NCBI RefSeq assembly: GCF_002843315.1
Contig: NZ_MVDD01000018.1
Span: 1 to 64,000, forward strand
DNA: 64,000 bases
Source of the DNA: Labilibaculum filiforme
Lineage (GTDB): Bacteria; Bacteroidota; Bacteroidia; Bacteroidales; Marinifilaceae
Direction: 5' to 3'
Both the position numbers and the translations under genes were made by a program. The notes under the pieces are model-generated. The model worked only from the letters and a program-made list of their open reading frames with translations. It had not been told where the DNA came from and searched no databases. Of this stretch, positions 16,120 through 23,643 are shown piece after piece (the stretch's first letter is position 1; each line of letters opens with the position of its first letter).

Positions 16120-16557
16120 CTATTCTTGCTTAAAAATTCGCACCTGTCTAAAACCTAAAATCAACAAAGCAAACAATTTCACCACTTCCATTAGAACATA
16201 CAAATGATGAACAGAATTTTTCTCGGGTTGCATACCGAGAATAATTAGCTTGGCATTCTCATTCAATTCTGGCAATAGATAACCCGACTGAGCAACAATA
16301 AAAGTGAATATAACCAAACCCGTAAACACCACCACTTTATCGGTGTAGTAGATAAACACGTAAATTAAAAGCAAGACCGAAAAAATACGTTCCACCATAT
16401 TTAAAGCGCCAAATACGTGTACTCCCACATCCAATCCGGTAGGTAAGTCGAGCGATACTGCCCGAAACTTAACCCAAGCTTCCATAAAACTAATTGCCAA
16501 TAAAAATCCGATCCAAACAAAGGAAAGAACAAACCCGTATTTTGCTATTTTAGACAT
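16120..16557 (-). CDS. Small integral membrane protein of unknown function
   Basis: This 145-aa protein has four predicted membrane segments. They are about residues 7-27 (FVLSFVWIGFLLAISFMEAW), 58-72 (IFSVLLLIYVFIYY), 74-94 (VVVFTGLVIFTFIVAQSGYLL) and 122-137 (LYVLMEVVKLFALLILGF). The loop between the last two contains NENAKLIILGMQPEKNSVHH. I do not recognise the family. The gene stands alone between the divergent lysine promoter region and the metallopeptidase gene and is followed by a hairpin. The start at 16557 is followed by a normal MSKIAKYG sequence. Confidence 0.75.
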   Translation of the reverse strand: MSKIAKYGFVLSFVWIGFLLAISFMEAWVKFRAVSLDLPTGLDVGVHVFGALNMVERIFSVLLLIYVFIYYTDKVVVFTGLVIFTFIVAQSGYLLPELNENAKLIILGMQPEKNSVHHLYVLMEVVKLFALLILGFRQVRIFKQE

Positions 16558-16670
16558 ATCTCTTTTTCTTATTTTGAAAGATTAAAAATAAGAAAAGGAT
16601 TCCAATTCTTTCCTTTCTATTTAAATTTTTAGAAAAAAAGAAACGTGCAGCACTATCGCAAACCCTTCGT

Positions 16671-16724
16671 GAAAATAAAAAGTCCTTTTACAGCAGTTGA
16701 TAAATCAACTTCTTGCAAAAGGAC
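16671..16724 (-). terminator. Terminator of the zinc metallopeptidase gene
   Basis: GTCCTTTT and AAAAGGAC (16682-16689 and 16717-16724) form the outer stem, with an inner AGTTGAT/ATCAACT hairpin at 16695-16710. On the minus strand TTTTTATTTTC follows. It lies 33 bases after the stop at 16757. Confidence 0.75.
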
Positions 16725-16756
16725 AACACCTTCCTATTCCCTAAAATTTTGTAATC

Positions 16757-17437
16757 CTAATCTCTTCTTCCCATGTAAATCATTACATAGTAAAGTAAGG
16801 TTGCTAAAGAAGAAAGAGCCGCTACAAAATAAGTATAAGCTGCCCACTTTAATGCATCATAAGCACTTTTCTGAGTTTCGTAGGTTGTAATCCCTGATGT
16901 TTTTAGCCAAACTAAGGCTCTACGACTCGCATCCACCTCTACAGGCAAAGTAATAATGCTAAACAAGGTAGTACCTGCAAACAATACAATTCCCACCAAA
17001 AGTAGTTGAGGAAAAGAGTTCACCATAAGAATTCCAGCCAAAAGCACCCACTGTACCCACTTCGAACTAAAACTAACAATAGGCACTAATGCAGAACGCA
17101 TTTGCAACCAAATGTATGCTTCTGCATGCTGAATAGCATGACCCGTTTCATGAGCCGCTACGGCCGCTGCGGCAATACTTCTGCCGTGATATACATCCTT
17201 ACTTAAGTTAATGGTTTTATCGGTAGGATTGTAATGATCCGACAACTGTCCATCAACAGAACCAATCCTTATCCCTTTAATGCCATGATCCCTTAACATC
17301 TGCTCCACCACTTCCTTTCCTGACATGCCATTTGCCGTAGGTAACTGTGAGTACTTTTTAAATCGCGACTTTAACTGATTACTAACCAACCAGCTTACTA
17401 ATGTAAATGCAATAAATATAATCCAAATTCCACCCAT
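16757..17437 (-). CDS. YugP-type membrane zinc metallopeptidase
   Basis: This 226-aa membrane protein belongs to the Zn_peptidase_2 (YugP) family. The zinc-binding HExxH motif is His96-Glu-Thr-Gly-His100 in AAVAAHETGHAIQHAE. A membrane segment lies at residues 3-19 before the catalytic domain. Two or three more follow it: WVQWVLLAGILMVN, LLLVGIVLFAGTTLFSIITL and YTYFVAALSSLATLLYYVMI. The PVEVDASRRA segment after the membrane part is a family hallmark and may supply the third zinc ligand. Its biological target is unknown. It is monocistronic, with its own terminator. Confidence 0.9.
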   Translation of the reverse strand: MGGIWIIFIAFTLVSWLVSNQLKSRFKKYSQLPTANGMSGKEVVEQMLRDHGIKGIRIGSVDGQLSDHYNPTDKTINLSKDVYHGRSIAAAAVAAHETGHAIQHAEAYIWLQMRSALVPIVSFSSKWVQWVLLAGILMVNSFPQLLLVGIVLFAGTTLFSIITLPVEVDASRRALVWLKTSGITTYETQKSAYDALKWAAYTYFVAALSSLATLLYYVMIYMGRRD

Positions 17438-17685
17438 TTTAGTTCCTCCTATTCGTTTAATTCATCTTTCCGTTTTAAATTCTCAAATTCTCTGCCAAAA
17501 TTGATTCTAATACATTTCCTGTCTAATTGACAGACATTATAACCCATTAACTAGTAGTCATTCGCCCGAAACCCAGCTATATAGTGAACCTATATAGAAA
17601 TGTAAATATTTGAATCCCAACCCGATTAAACAACCACTAAAACAAAAAGCAGGCATCATCTCCTAGACATTCCATATAATTTGCT

Positions 17686-17693
17686 TATTTTTG
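17686..17693 (+). promoter_or_regulatory. Candidate -7 element of the acyltransferase gene
   Basis: TATTTTTG matches TAnnTTTG. If it is the -7 element, the transcript starts near 17699. That rules out a start at TTG 17691 and supports ATG 17724 for the gene that follows. Confidence 0.45.
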
Positions 17694-17723
17694 CCTTTCC
17701 TTAAAAACAAAAAGAACCAAGCA

Positions 17724-18887
17724 ATGTTCACTGACTCAGATTTTGATGCTATTCGACCATATAACGATTCCGAAGTTGTAGAAACTATCGGACGTTTAAT
17801 AAAAGAAGAAGCTTTTATTCGATTCTCTCAACAGTTATTCCCAGGATTTTCGAAAGAAATGATTGTGAAAGCTTTGAGCGAAGTAAAAACAATAAAAGAA
17901 TTTCAGAGCAACTTCATTGTACGACTAGCACAGCACATTATTGACCATACCACCAAAGGGATAACCATTGATGGTCTGGAAAATTTGGATCCAAAAGAAA
18001 GTTACTTATTTATTTCGGATCATAGAGATATTATTTTGGACTCTGCCTTACTAAACGTGATGCTTCACAACAATGGTTTTGAAACTACAGAAATAGCAAT
18101 TGGCAGTAATCTTCTCATCCAACCATGGATAGCTGATCTAGTGAAACTAAACAAAAGCTTTGTTGTACAAAGAAATGTAACTGTTCGTCAGATGCTTACC
18201 AGCTCGAAACAATTATCATCCTACATACAATATGCTTTAAACACTAAGAAATCATCTATTTGGATTGCACAAAGAGAAGGCCGTACTAAAGATGGTGATG
18301 ACAGAACTCAACAAAGTTTGTTGAAAATGCTGCAGATGAGTGGAGATGTTACTTTCTCGGAACACTTTAAAAGTTTGCGAATTGTTCCTGTTGCCATTTC
18401 GTACGAGTACGAACCATGCGATGCAATGAAATCCATAGAGCTCTATAAAAAAGAGACAGAAGAAGGGTTTAAGAAAACCCCTAAGGATGATTTACGAAGT
18501 ATGATAAAAGGAATGGTGAATGAAAAAGGGCGCGTTAACTTTGTAATCGGAAAACCAATATCCGAAATGCTGGATGTTATTGAAGAGATGGATGACAGCA
18601 GAGATAAATTTAAAGCACTTGCCGATTTAATTGATTACCGAATTCACAAGAACTATAAACTTTGGCCCGATAATTACATTGCTTACGACCTAATAAACAA
18701 TACCGATGAGTTTGCAAATAAGTATACTTCCGAAGAAAAAGATCTTTTCCTAAAACACATGGAAAAGAAGATTACTTCGGACCATGGTGATTTGAAACGT
18801 TTAAATCACATTTTTCTTGAAATTTACGCAAATCCTGTAAAAAACAGAATGGAATTAAAAAAACCAGATTTCGTTTTGGATAAATAA
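17724..18887 (+). CDS. PlsC-like 1-acylglycerol-3-phosphate acyltransferase
   Basis: This 387-aa protein is a lysophosphatidic-acid acyltransferase-like enzyme. The acyltransferase core starts at FISDHRDIILDSALL, where the His-Asp motif is spaced HX5D rather than the common HX4D. The later blocks NKSFVVQRNVTVRQ and WIAQREGRTKDGDDRT stand in for the substrate-binding motifs, the latter like the EGTRS block. No membrane segment is obvious. I chose ATG 17724 because an in-frame TTG at 17691 overlaps the likely -7 element. The protein is longer than typical PlsC (about 240 aa), with extra C-terminal helices, so a different acceptor is possible. A hairpin terminator follows. Confidence 0.75.
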   Translation: MFTDSDFDAIRPYNDSEVVETIGRLIKEEAFIRFSQQLFPGFSKEMIVKALSEVKTIKEFQSNFIVRLAQHIIDHTTKGITIDGLENLDPKESYLFISDHRDIILDSALLNVMLHNNGFETTEIAIGSNLLIQPWIADLVKLNKSFVVQRNVTVRQMLTSSKQLSSYIQYALNTKKSSIWIAQREGRTKDGDDRTQQSLLKMLQMSGDVTFSEHFKSLRIVPVAISYEYEPCDAMKSIELYKKETEEGFKKTPKDDLRSMIKGMVNEKGRVNFVIGKPISEMLDVIEEMDDSRDKFKALADLIDYRIHKNYKLWPDNYIAYDLINNTDEFANKYTSEEKDLFLKHMEKKITSDHGDLKRLNHIFLEIYANPVKNRMELKKPDFVLDK

Positions 18888-18893
18888 AAATAC

Positions 18894-18923
18894 AATGGCT
18901 TTCTAAGGGAAGCCATTTTTTTT
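18894..18923 (+). terminator. Terminator of the acyltransferase gene
   Basis: AATGGCTT (18894-18901) pairs with AAGCCATT (18910-18917), followed by eight T residues. It begins 7 bases after the stop. Confidence 0.8.
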
Positions 18924-19052
18924 TCATTTGAATTTTAGTAATTTCATTCTCCGGATAGAAACCAATTATTTAAACAAAACATCACTCGTTTTCATATCGA
19001 CATACAGAAAATGACCTGCTTAGATATAAAAATTAGCTAAAATTAAAAACAC

Positions 19053-19268
19053 ATGAAACTAATAAAACTCTTGCTGATCATGTCCACCTTTTTAATTATG
19101 GTGGCTGCAATATTAAATCTTCTGAACTCGTCGGCACCGAACCCTGACCGAAGCGGAATATACATTGAGTTAGTAGTAATGTTCCTTCTTACCATCTCGA
19201 TGGTATTGCTTAACAATCAGGAAAAAAAGATTAAAGAGTTAGAAAAAAAACAAACTGAGGAGCTTTAA
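19053..19268 (+). CDS. Small two-helix membrane protein, unknown function
   Basis: This 71-aa protein has two membrane segments, residues 4-23 (IKLLLIMSTFLIMVAAILNL) and 36-53 (IYIELVVMFLLTISMVLL). A charged C-terminal tail rich in Lys and Glu (NQEKKIKELEKKQTEEL) is likely helical. I do not recognise the family. The stop codon lies in the loop of a strong terminator, which supports a real short transcription unit. The start is ATG after AATTAAAAACAC. Confidence 0.65.
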   Translation: MKLIKLLLIMSTFLIMVAAILNLLNSSAPNPDRSGIYIELVVMFLLTISMVLLNNQEKKIKELEKKQTEEL

Positions 19269-19282
19269 CAGCTCCTTTTTTT
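19258..19282 (+). terminator. Terminator overlapping the end of the small membrane protein gene
   Basis: AGGAGCT (19258-19264) and AGCTCCT (19270-19276) form a stem with loop TTAAC, followed by a run of seven T residues. The stem begins within the last codons of the gene. Confidence 0.8.
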
Positions 19283-19442
19283 ATGTCCGAAATTTTCAAT
19301 TTATCAAGAAATAATAAAAAGAAAGAGACCCCATACGAAAACATAAAAAATGTTAAGCCTTGTTAATGCATTCCTTAAACCAAACAGAAAAATTGTAGCT
19401 TAGTAGCACGAGCTATTTTAATAACTATAAACTTGAATTATT

Positions 19443-19637
19443 ATGCTTGAACAAACAAAAATCGTACTTGCAAATGTAAGTTTTGATCTCGCTCTTTTTC
19501 GCAAAGAGTTAACCAAAGCCTTTCATTGGCTAACGCCGACAGATTTTGAGCAACTTAAAAATTGGTGCCTCGAAAATTACTCGGGTCGCTATCATGAGAT
19601 TCTTTCTGATGTTATTGCTCCTCAACCTTCTTTTTGA
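19443..19637 (+). CDS. Small soluble protein, unknown function
   Basis: This 64-aa protein starts MLEQTKIVLANVSFD and contains LFRKELTKAFHWLTP, EQLKNWCLENY and HEILSDVI. It looks helical and soluble with no signal peptide. I recall similar short proteins in other Bacteroidota but know no function. The gene is flanked by a terminator upstream (19258-19282) and a perfect one downstream, so it is a separate transcription unit. The codon use looks like that of its neighbours. Confidence 0.65.
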   Translation: MLEQTKIVLANVSFDLALFRKELTKAFHWLTPTDFEQLKNWCLENYSGRYHEILSDVIAPQPSF

Positions 19638-19659
19638 AAATAATTAGCTTATAAATACC

Positions 19660-19690
19660 GAGGATCTTCAAAAGAAGATCCTCTTTTTTT
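19660..19690 (+). terminator. Strong terminator after the 64-aa gene
   Basis: GAGGATCTTC (19660-19669) pairs perfectly with GAAGATCCTC (19674-19683), loop AAAA, then seven T residues. Confidence 0.9.
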
Positions 19691-19761
19691 ATCTTCTCAA
19701 ACAGGAACATCCAACCTTAAAAAAAAATGAAGTATCTTCGCAACGGAAAAAAAATCAGAAG

Positions 19762-20067
19762 ATGATAAAATTTGTACGTCATATTAAAGTAGGAGATCAG
19801 GAATTTGAAACCTGGTTCGGAATGGAAATCAAAAAGAAAGGGAACAGACCCAATATCGATATTTTCTATTATACCGATGATCCGAGTGAAGAATTAAGCA
19901 TGCATCAATTAATAAAATCAAATTTTCAAAGCAAAAAAGAAGCTTTACAATTTGGAATTAAATACATGCGGAGTATGTATCAAGATATGATACAACGAGA
20001 AAAAGAAGTTGCTAAAAACGAAAAGAAAACAGAACAATCTGACTCCGAAGAAAAGGTTTCAGAATAA
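19762..20067 (+). CDS. Small conserved-looking protein, unknown function
   Basis: This 101-aa protein begins MIKFVRHIKVGDQEFETWFG, with the beta-rich region NRPNIDIFYYTDDP and then a helical QSKKEALQFGIKYMRSMYQD. The tail is acidic and lysine-rich (KNEKKTEQSDSEEKVSE) and probably disordered. There is no signal peptide or membrane segment. I do not recognise the family. TATCTTCG at 19733-19740 is close to the -7 consensus and would fit a short leader. It converges on rprY, and both share the terminator at 20081-20106. Confidence 0.65.
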   Translation: MIKFVRHIKVGDQEFETWFGMEIKKKGNRPNIDIFYYTDDPSEELSMHQLIKSNFQSKKEALQFGIKYMRSMYQDMIQREKEVAKNEKKTEQSDSEEKVSE

Positions 20068-20080
20068 GATATAGCACAAA

Positions 20081-20106
20081 AAACGCCGGTTAAACAACCG
20101 GCGTTT
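20081..20106. terminator. Bidirectional terminator between the 101-aa gene and rprY
   Basis: AAACGCCGGTT (20081-20091) pairs perfectly with AACCGGCGTTT (20096-20106), loop AAAC. On the minus strand a run of six T residues follows, so it suits rprY best. Confidence 0.85.
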
Positions 20107-20124
20107 CTTATATATAATCATTTA

Positions 20125-20811
20125 TTACATGATTAATTTATATCCTCGACCATGAACATTGATTATTTCAATGCCTGGCTCAGGCTTTAAATGCTTTCTA
20201 AGCTTCGTAATATACACATCCATACTTCTGGCATTAAAATAATTATCGTCGGACCAGATCGTTCTAAGCGCCAAATTACGCTCCAACACTTTATTCACAT
20301 TATTACAAAGAAGTTTTAGCAACTCCGATTCTTTAGTGGTAAGCTTAATGGTAGTATCGCCATCCTGAAGAAATTGTTTTTTAGAATCGAACAAAAAGCG
20401 TCCTAATTTAAATTCTTCCAGTGTACTTTCGCTTTTCACTCCAGAAGTTCTTCTTAAAACCGCTTCGATACGAACCAATAACTCCTCCATACTAAATGGT
20501 TTTGTCATATAATCATCGGCACCCAACTTAAATCCTTCCAGCACATCCTCTTTCATCGATTTCGCTGTTAAAAAGATAATTGGTATTTCACTGTTTATTA
20601 AACGAATATCCTTGGCTAAAGTAAAACCATCCCTATGAGGCATCATGATATCAAAAATACATAGATCATATGGATTCTTTAAAAATTCATCGTATGCTTT
20701 ATCGCCATCTTCACAAAGCGTGGTATTATATCCTTTTGCCACTAAATACTCTTTTAGCAGAAGTCCTAAATTAGCATCATCCTCTGCTAACAAAATTTTA
20801 ACTTGTTCCAT
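20125..20811 (-). CDS. rprY: Response regulator, OmpR family (RprY-like)
   Basis: This 228-aa regulator has a receiver domain (residues 3-118) with the acidic pair Glu10-Asp11, phospho-acceptor Asp54 (LCIFDIMMP) and the conserved Lys in IIFLTAKSM. A winged-helix OmpR/PhoB DNA-binding domain follows (about 130-227), with TTKESELLKLLC and RSMDVYITKLRKHL. It closely resembles Bacteroides RprY as I recall it. The gene starts 6 bases after the kinase gene ends, so the two are coupled. Targets in this organism cannot be read from the window. Confidence 0.9.
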   Translation of the reverse strand: MEQVKILLAEDDANLGLLLKEYLVAKGYNTTLCEDGDKAYDEFLKNPYDLCIFDIMMPHRDGFTLAKDIRLINSEIPIIFLTAKSMKEDVLEGFKLGADDYMTKPFSMEELLVRIEAVLRRTSGVKSESTLEEFKLGRFLFDSKKQFLQDGDTTIKLTTKESELLKLLCNNVNKVLERNLALRTIWSDDNYFNARSMDVYITKLRKHLKPEPGIEIINVHGRGYKLIM

Positions 20812-20817
20812 ATGTAT

Positions 20818-22311
20818 CTATTTTTTTAAGGGAAGATATATTTCAAATTTGGATCCTTTATCCAGTACACTTTCGACATTAACTTGTCCGTTGTGGGCAT
20901 CTACTATTTTTTTAACGTATGACAATCCCAAACCAAAGCCTTTCACGTCGTGAACATTACCCGTATGTACTCGAAAGAAACGTTCAAAAATCATTTTCTG
21001 ATCTTCTTTTGAAATTCCAATTCCATTATCGGTAATTGTAATCACAATTCCCTTATTTTTATTTCTTGTACTAATACTTAATTCGGGAGCATCCTTGCAA
21101 TACTTAATAGCATTATCGAGTAAATTTGCGATTACATTACTTAAATGAACTTCATCCGCCATAACAAGATCATGCTCTGCATCAATATTCTGATACATGT
21201 TCCCTTTTCGATCTTCGACCCTTATTGTAAAGTTAGGTAATAAATTCTGAATTATTTTATGAACGCTTACTGCTTTCAACTTTAACTTCATTCTAACCTC
21301 GTTAAAAACAGCCATTTGCAATACCTTTTCGACCTGATAGGTTAGCCTTCTACTCTCGTCATTAATAATTTTAGCAATATGATCTCTTGTTGATGCAGTG
21401 GTTGTAACCGTATTATCTTTCAACATTTGCGATGCTAAAGAGATAGTTGCAATTGGAGTTTTAAACTCGTGAGTCATATTATTAATAAAATCGTTCTTAA
21501 TATTCGATAATCTTTTCTGACGAAATATAATGAAAATGGTGAATGCACTAGAAAGAATCAGCACAAGCGTTAATATAAACGAAGGAACTAACAAAGAATA
21601 CGACTGCAGCATATACTTTTGTTGTCCAGGGAAATAAATGTATAAGAAATTTAAATTGGAAAAAAAGTCGTTGGGAAATAATTGTTTACTGTACTTTTCG
21701 AAAGAAGGATTTCGAAAATAATTTTTAGATCTTTTTTCAAACTTATTATTTGATTTTACCGCATACTCGAAATTCAGTTTAATTCCATTCTCCCGAAGTT
21801 TTTCTTGAATAAGTTGTGGTAACTTATCCATTTTTATTCTCTCGCCCAAAGGCAACTGAGAATTGCCAAACTGCCCAGCAATTAGTGCAAACCGGGAATT
21901 TCCTGACTCTAAAGATTTGGTAAACTGCGACTGCATTTTAGACAAACCAGATATTCCTTCCGGATTTAAATATCCCTCGCCAATGCTATATTCTTTGTTT
22001 TCTGAATAAAAACTTAATCTGGCTTTTTCATGCGTAAAATCCATAGGTATAATAATATTAAACCCTGAACTTTTAGAGCTAATAGCTCTCCCATTACTAA
22101 AACTAGAAATATTGCCTTCCAATATAATCATCTCCTTCTCGGCTCTTTCCAGCTCAGAAACCACTTGATCCAACGCCTTACTAACGGTAAGGGCTAACTG
22201 CTCTTCTTTGATTTTTGAAGCAGTCTGAAAAAAGTTTATCTGAACCAATATTAGTCCAGATAAAGAAATACAGAGTACAATTGTTACAAGCCAAATATAT
22301 TTTTGATTCAT
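20818..22311 (-). CDS. rprX: Sensor histidine kinase (RprX-like)
   Basis: This 497-aa membrane kinase pairs with the regulator directly downstream. A first membrane helix at residues 5-26 and a second near 240-262 (SFILTLVLILSSAFTIFIIF) enclose a periplasmic sensor region of about 210 residues with no domain I know. The dimerisation and phospho-acceptor box is NNMTHEFKTPIATISLASQM near residue 280, with His followed by Glu. The ATPase part has the N box ANLLDNAIKYC, the G1 box ITDNGIGIS and the G2 box GFGLGLSYVKKI. The gene order kinase-regulator and the 6-base gap match RprXY-type pairs. Confidence 0.9.
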   Translation of the reverse strand: MNQKYIWLVTIVLCISLSGLILVQINFFQTASKIKEEQLALTVSKALDQVVSELERAEKEMIILEGNISSFSNGRAISSKSSGFNIIIPMDFTHEKARLSFYSENKEYSIGEGYLNPEGISGLSKMQSQFTKSLESGNSRFALIAGQFGNSQLPLGERIKMDKLPQLIQEKLRENGIKLNFEYAVKSNNKFEKRSKNYFRNPSFEKYSKQLFPNDFFSNLNFLYIYFPGQQKYMLQSYSLLVPSFILTLVLILSSAFTIFIIFRQKRLSNIKNDFINNMTHEFKTPIATISLASQMLKDNTVTTTASTRDHIAKIINDESRRLTYQVEKVLQMAVFNEVRMKLKLKAVSVHKIIQNLLPNFTIRVEDRKGNMYQNIDAEHDLVMADEVHLSNVIANLLDNAIKYCKDAPELSISTRNKNKGIVITITDNGIGISKEDQKMIFERFFRVHTGNVHDVKGFGLGLSYVKKIVDAHNGQVNVESVLDKGSKFEIYLPLKK

Positions 22312-22492
22312 AGATACAAATATAAAAAAAACCAGCTGTAGCTATTCCAGCTTAACAATCTTTAACACAAGTTTAAATGCGTGCTAATATTATATTATCC
22401 GTTCGTAAAAATAAGAGGTGCTTTTATAGATTTGGATTTATTCTATTTTAAACAAAATTGGCCATTTTTTGATAATTTTTCACAAAAACGAC

Positions 22493-22522
22493 TTTGAAGT
22501 TAATAATTTGATACTATATTTG
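22493..22522 (+). promoter_or_regulatory. Bacteroidota-type promoter without a downstream gene
   Basis: TTTG (22493-22496) and TATATTTG (22515-22522) match the -33 and -7 consensus elements (TTTG and TAnnTTTG) with an 18-base spacer. Transcription would start near 22529 on the plus strand, where no gene lies, and would end at the terminator at 22591-22619. Confidence 0.6.
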
Positions 22523-22527
22523 CCAAT

Positions 22528-22620
22528 GGAGAGCGAATCTATAAGAAACAATCTCCTTGATTAAAAATTTTGGTTAATAGTTAGATGAAAGGGCGGTTGT
22601 GGTTACCGTCCTTTTTTTTG
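22528..22620 (+). ncRNA. Candidate small RNA of about 90 nt
   Basis: A well-formed promoter and a terminator bracket about 90 bases that encode no protein of usable length. The transcript would begin GGAGAGCGAATC, and GGAGA (22528-22532) can pair with TCTCC (22552-22556) as a 5' hairpin. The 3' end is the terminator stem. It lies between the minus-strand genes rprX and rnc, on the other strand. A 12-codon frame beginning ATGGAGAGCGAATC at 22526 exists but would be almost leaderless, so I treat it as chance. No known RNA family was recognised. Confidence 0.5.
22591..22619 (+). terminator. Terminator of the candidate small RNA
   Basis: GGGCGGT (22591-22597) pairs with ACCGTCC (22605-22611) with one G-T pair, followed by eight T residues. 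Confidence 0.75.
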
Positions 22621-22899
22621 TGCTTTTTTGGGAAAAACAAAAATAGCACTGACTAAATTATATCCCCATTTAATTCCAAAAGTCTCTTTAATTACGATGG
22701 AATCATTTTTTTGATAAGGTAGCCAAGTAAGTTTTGAACTTTTGTAAAGAAGATATCGCAGAAAAGAAAACTTTTAAAAAATGAGATTTGCTGATTAGAT
22801 AAAAATACAATCAGCACTCAATAAAAGTCCTTATTTTTTTTGAAAAACAAATGGTGAAGAAATCTTAACCAGACTGTTAAAGATCGACAAGTAATAGAA
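22621..22899. other. Non-coding region after the small RNA
   Basis: No plausible gene is seen before the rnc stop codon. The only structure noted is GCTGATT (22790-22796) with AATCAGC (22809-22815), a 7-bp hairpin of unknown role. Confidence 0.4.
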
Positions 22900-23640
22900 T
22901 TACGAAGCAAGTTCGGTTTCGCCGATTCTTGTTAAAGCCTCTTGGGCAGCTTTTTGTTGGGCCTCCTTTTTAGATGTGCCCATACCGGTGCCCATTTTCA
23001 CTTCTTCCACTTCAACTTCTGAAGTAAACAATGGCAAGCGTAAGGCATGATCGACACCACCTTCGTGAGTATCAAAATAGACATCCTTTTTATTTTTTTG
23101 AGCCCACTCAATTAATTTGCTTTTAAAATTGGTTTCGACAGTTACCACTTCTTCCAAATCAATATGAGTTCTAAAAATTTTATCCTCGATAAATCGTCTT
23201 GTATTATCGTATCCCTGATCCAGGTAAATTGCACCAATAAAAGCTTCGAATGCGTCGCCGTAAATATGCTTATTATTATTTAGGTTTACATTGGAAACAA
23301 CCTGCTTATCGAGCTCAATTTTAACTGCCAGCTTATTTAAGGATTCTCTGCTAACAATTTTAGATCTGATTTGAGTCAGAAAGCCTTCGTCTTTATTCGG
23401 GAAATACTTGTAAAGAATATCTGCGATTATGGCACCAAGAATAGCGTCTCCAAGATATTCGAGACGTTCATTATTTAAACCGAAACCTTTTTTTTGGATC
23501 GTTGCAGATTTGTGTATAAAAGCGAGCTCATACAAATCCGGGTTATTTGGTTTAATCCCCAACAAATCAAAAAACAATCCATAAAACTCCCTTTCAGGAT
23601 AGAAAAAAAGTTTTATGGATTGAAATATAGACTTTACCAC
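22900..23640 (-). CDS. rnc: Ribonuclease III
   Basis: RNase III (246 aa) cuts double-stranded RNA, including rRNA precursors. The signature NERLEYLGDAILGAIIADIL is near residues 57-76 with the catalytic acidic residues, and the second conserved acidic position is in GDAFEAFIGAIYLDQGY. The C-terminal double-stranded RNA-binding domain (about 168-240) ends GTSKKEAQQKAAQEALTRIG. An N-terminal extension of about 25 residues precedes the nuclease domain. The start is GTG; no ATG is available before the conserved region. It forms acpP-fabF-rnc, a common bacterial arrangement, and starts 3 bases after fabF ends. Confidence 0.95.
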   Translation of the reverse strand: MVKSIFQSIKLFFYPEREFYGLFFDLLGIKPNNPDLYELAFIHKSATIQKKGFGLNNERLEYLGDAILGAIIADILYKYFPNKDEGFLTQIRSKIVSRESLNKLAVKIELDKQVVSNVNLNNNKHIYGDAFEAFIGAIYLDQGYDNTRRFIEDKIFRTHIDLEEVVTVETNFKSKLIEWAQKNKKDVYFDTHEGGVDHALRLPLFTSEVEVEEVKMGTGMGTSKKEAQQKAAQEALTRIGETELAS

Positions 23641-23643
23641 AAA

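Noticed and set aside
17691-17723. TTG start for the acyltransferase
   Set aside because: It overlaps the candidate -7 element at 17686-17693, and ATG 17724 has a better context.
22317-22324. Leaderless promoter for rprX (TATATTTG on the minus strand)
   Set aside because: The match would place transcription start at the start codon and lacks a -33 element. It is in AT-rich DNA, so chance is more likely.
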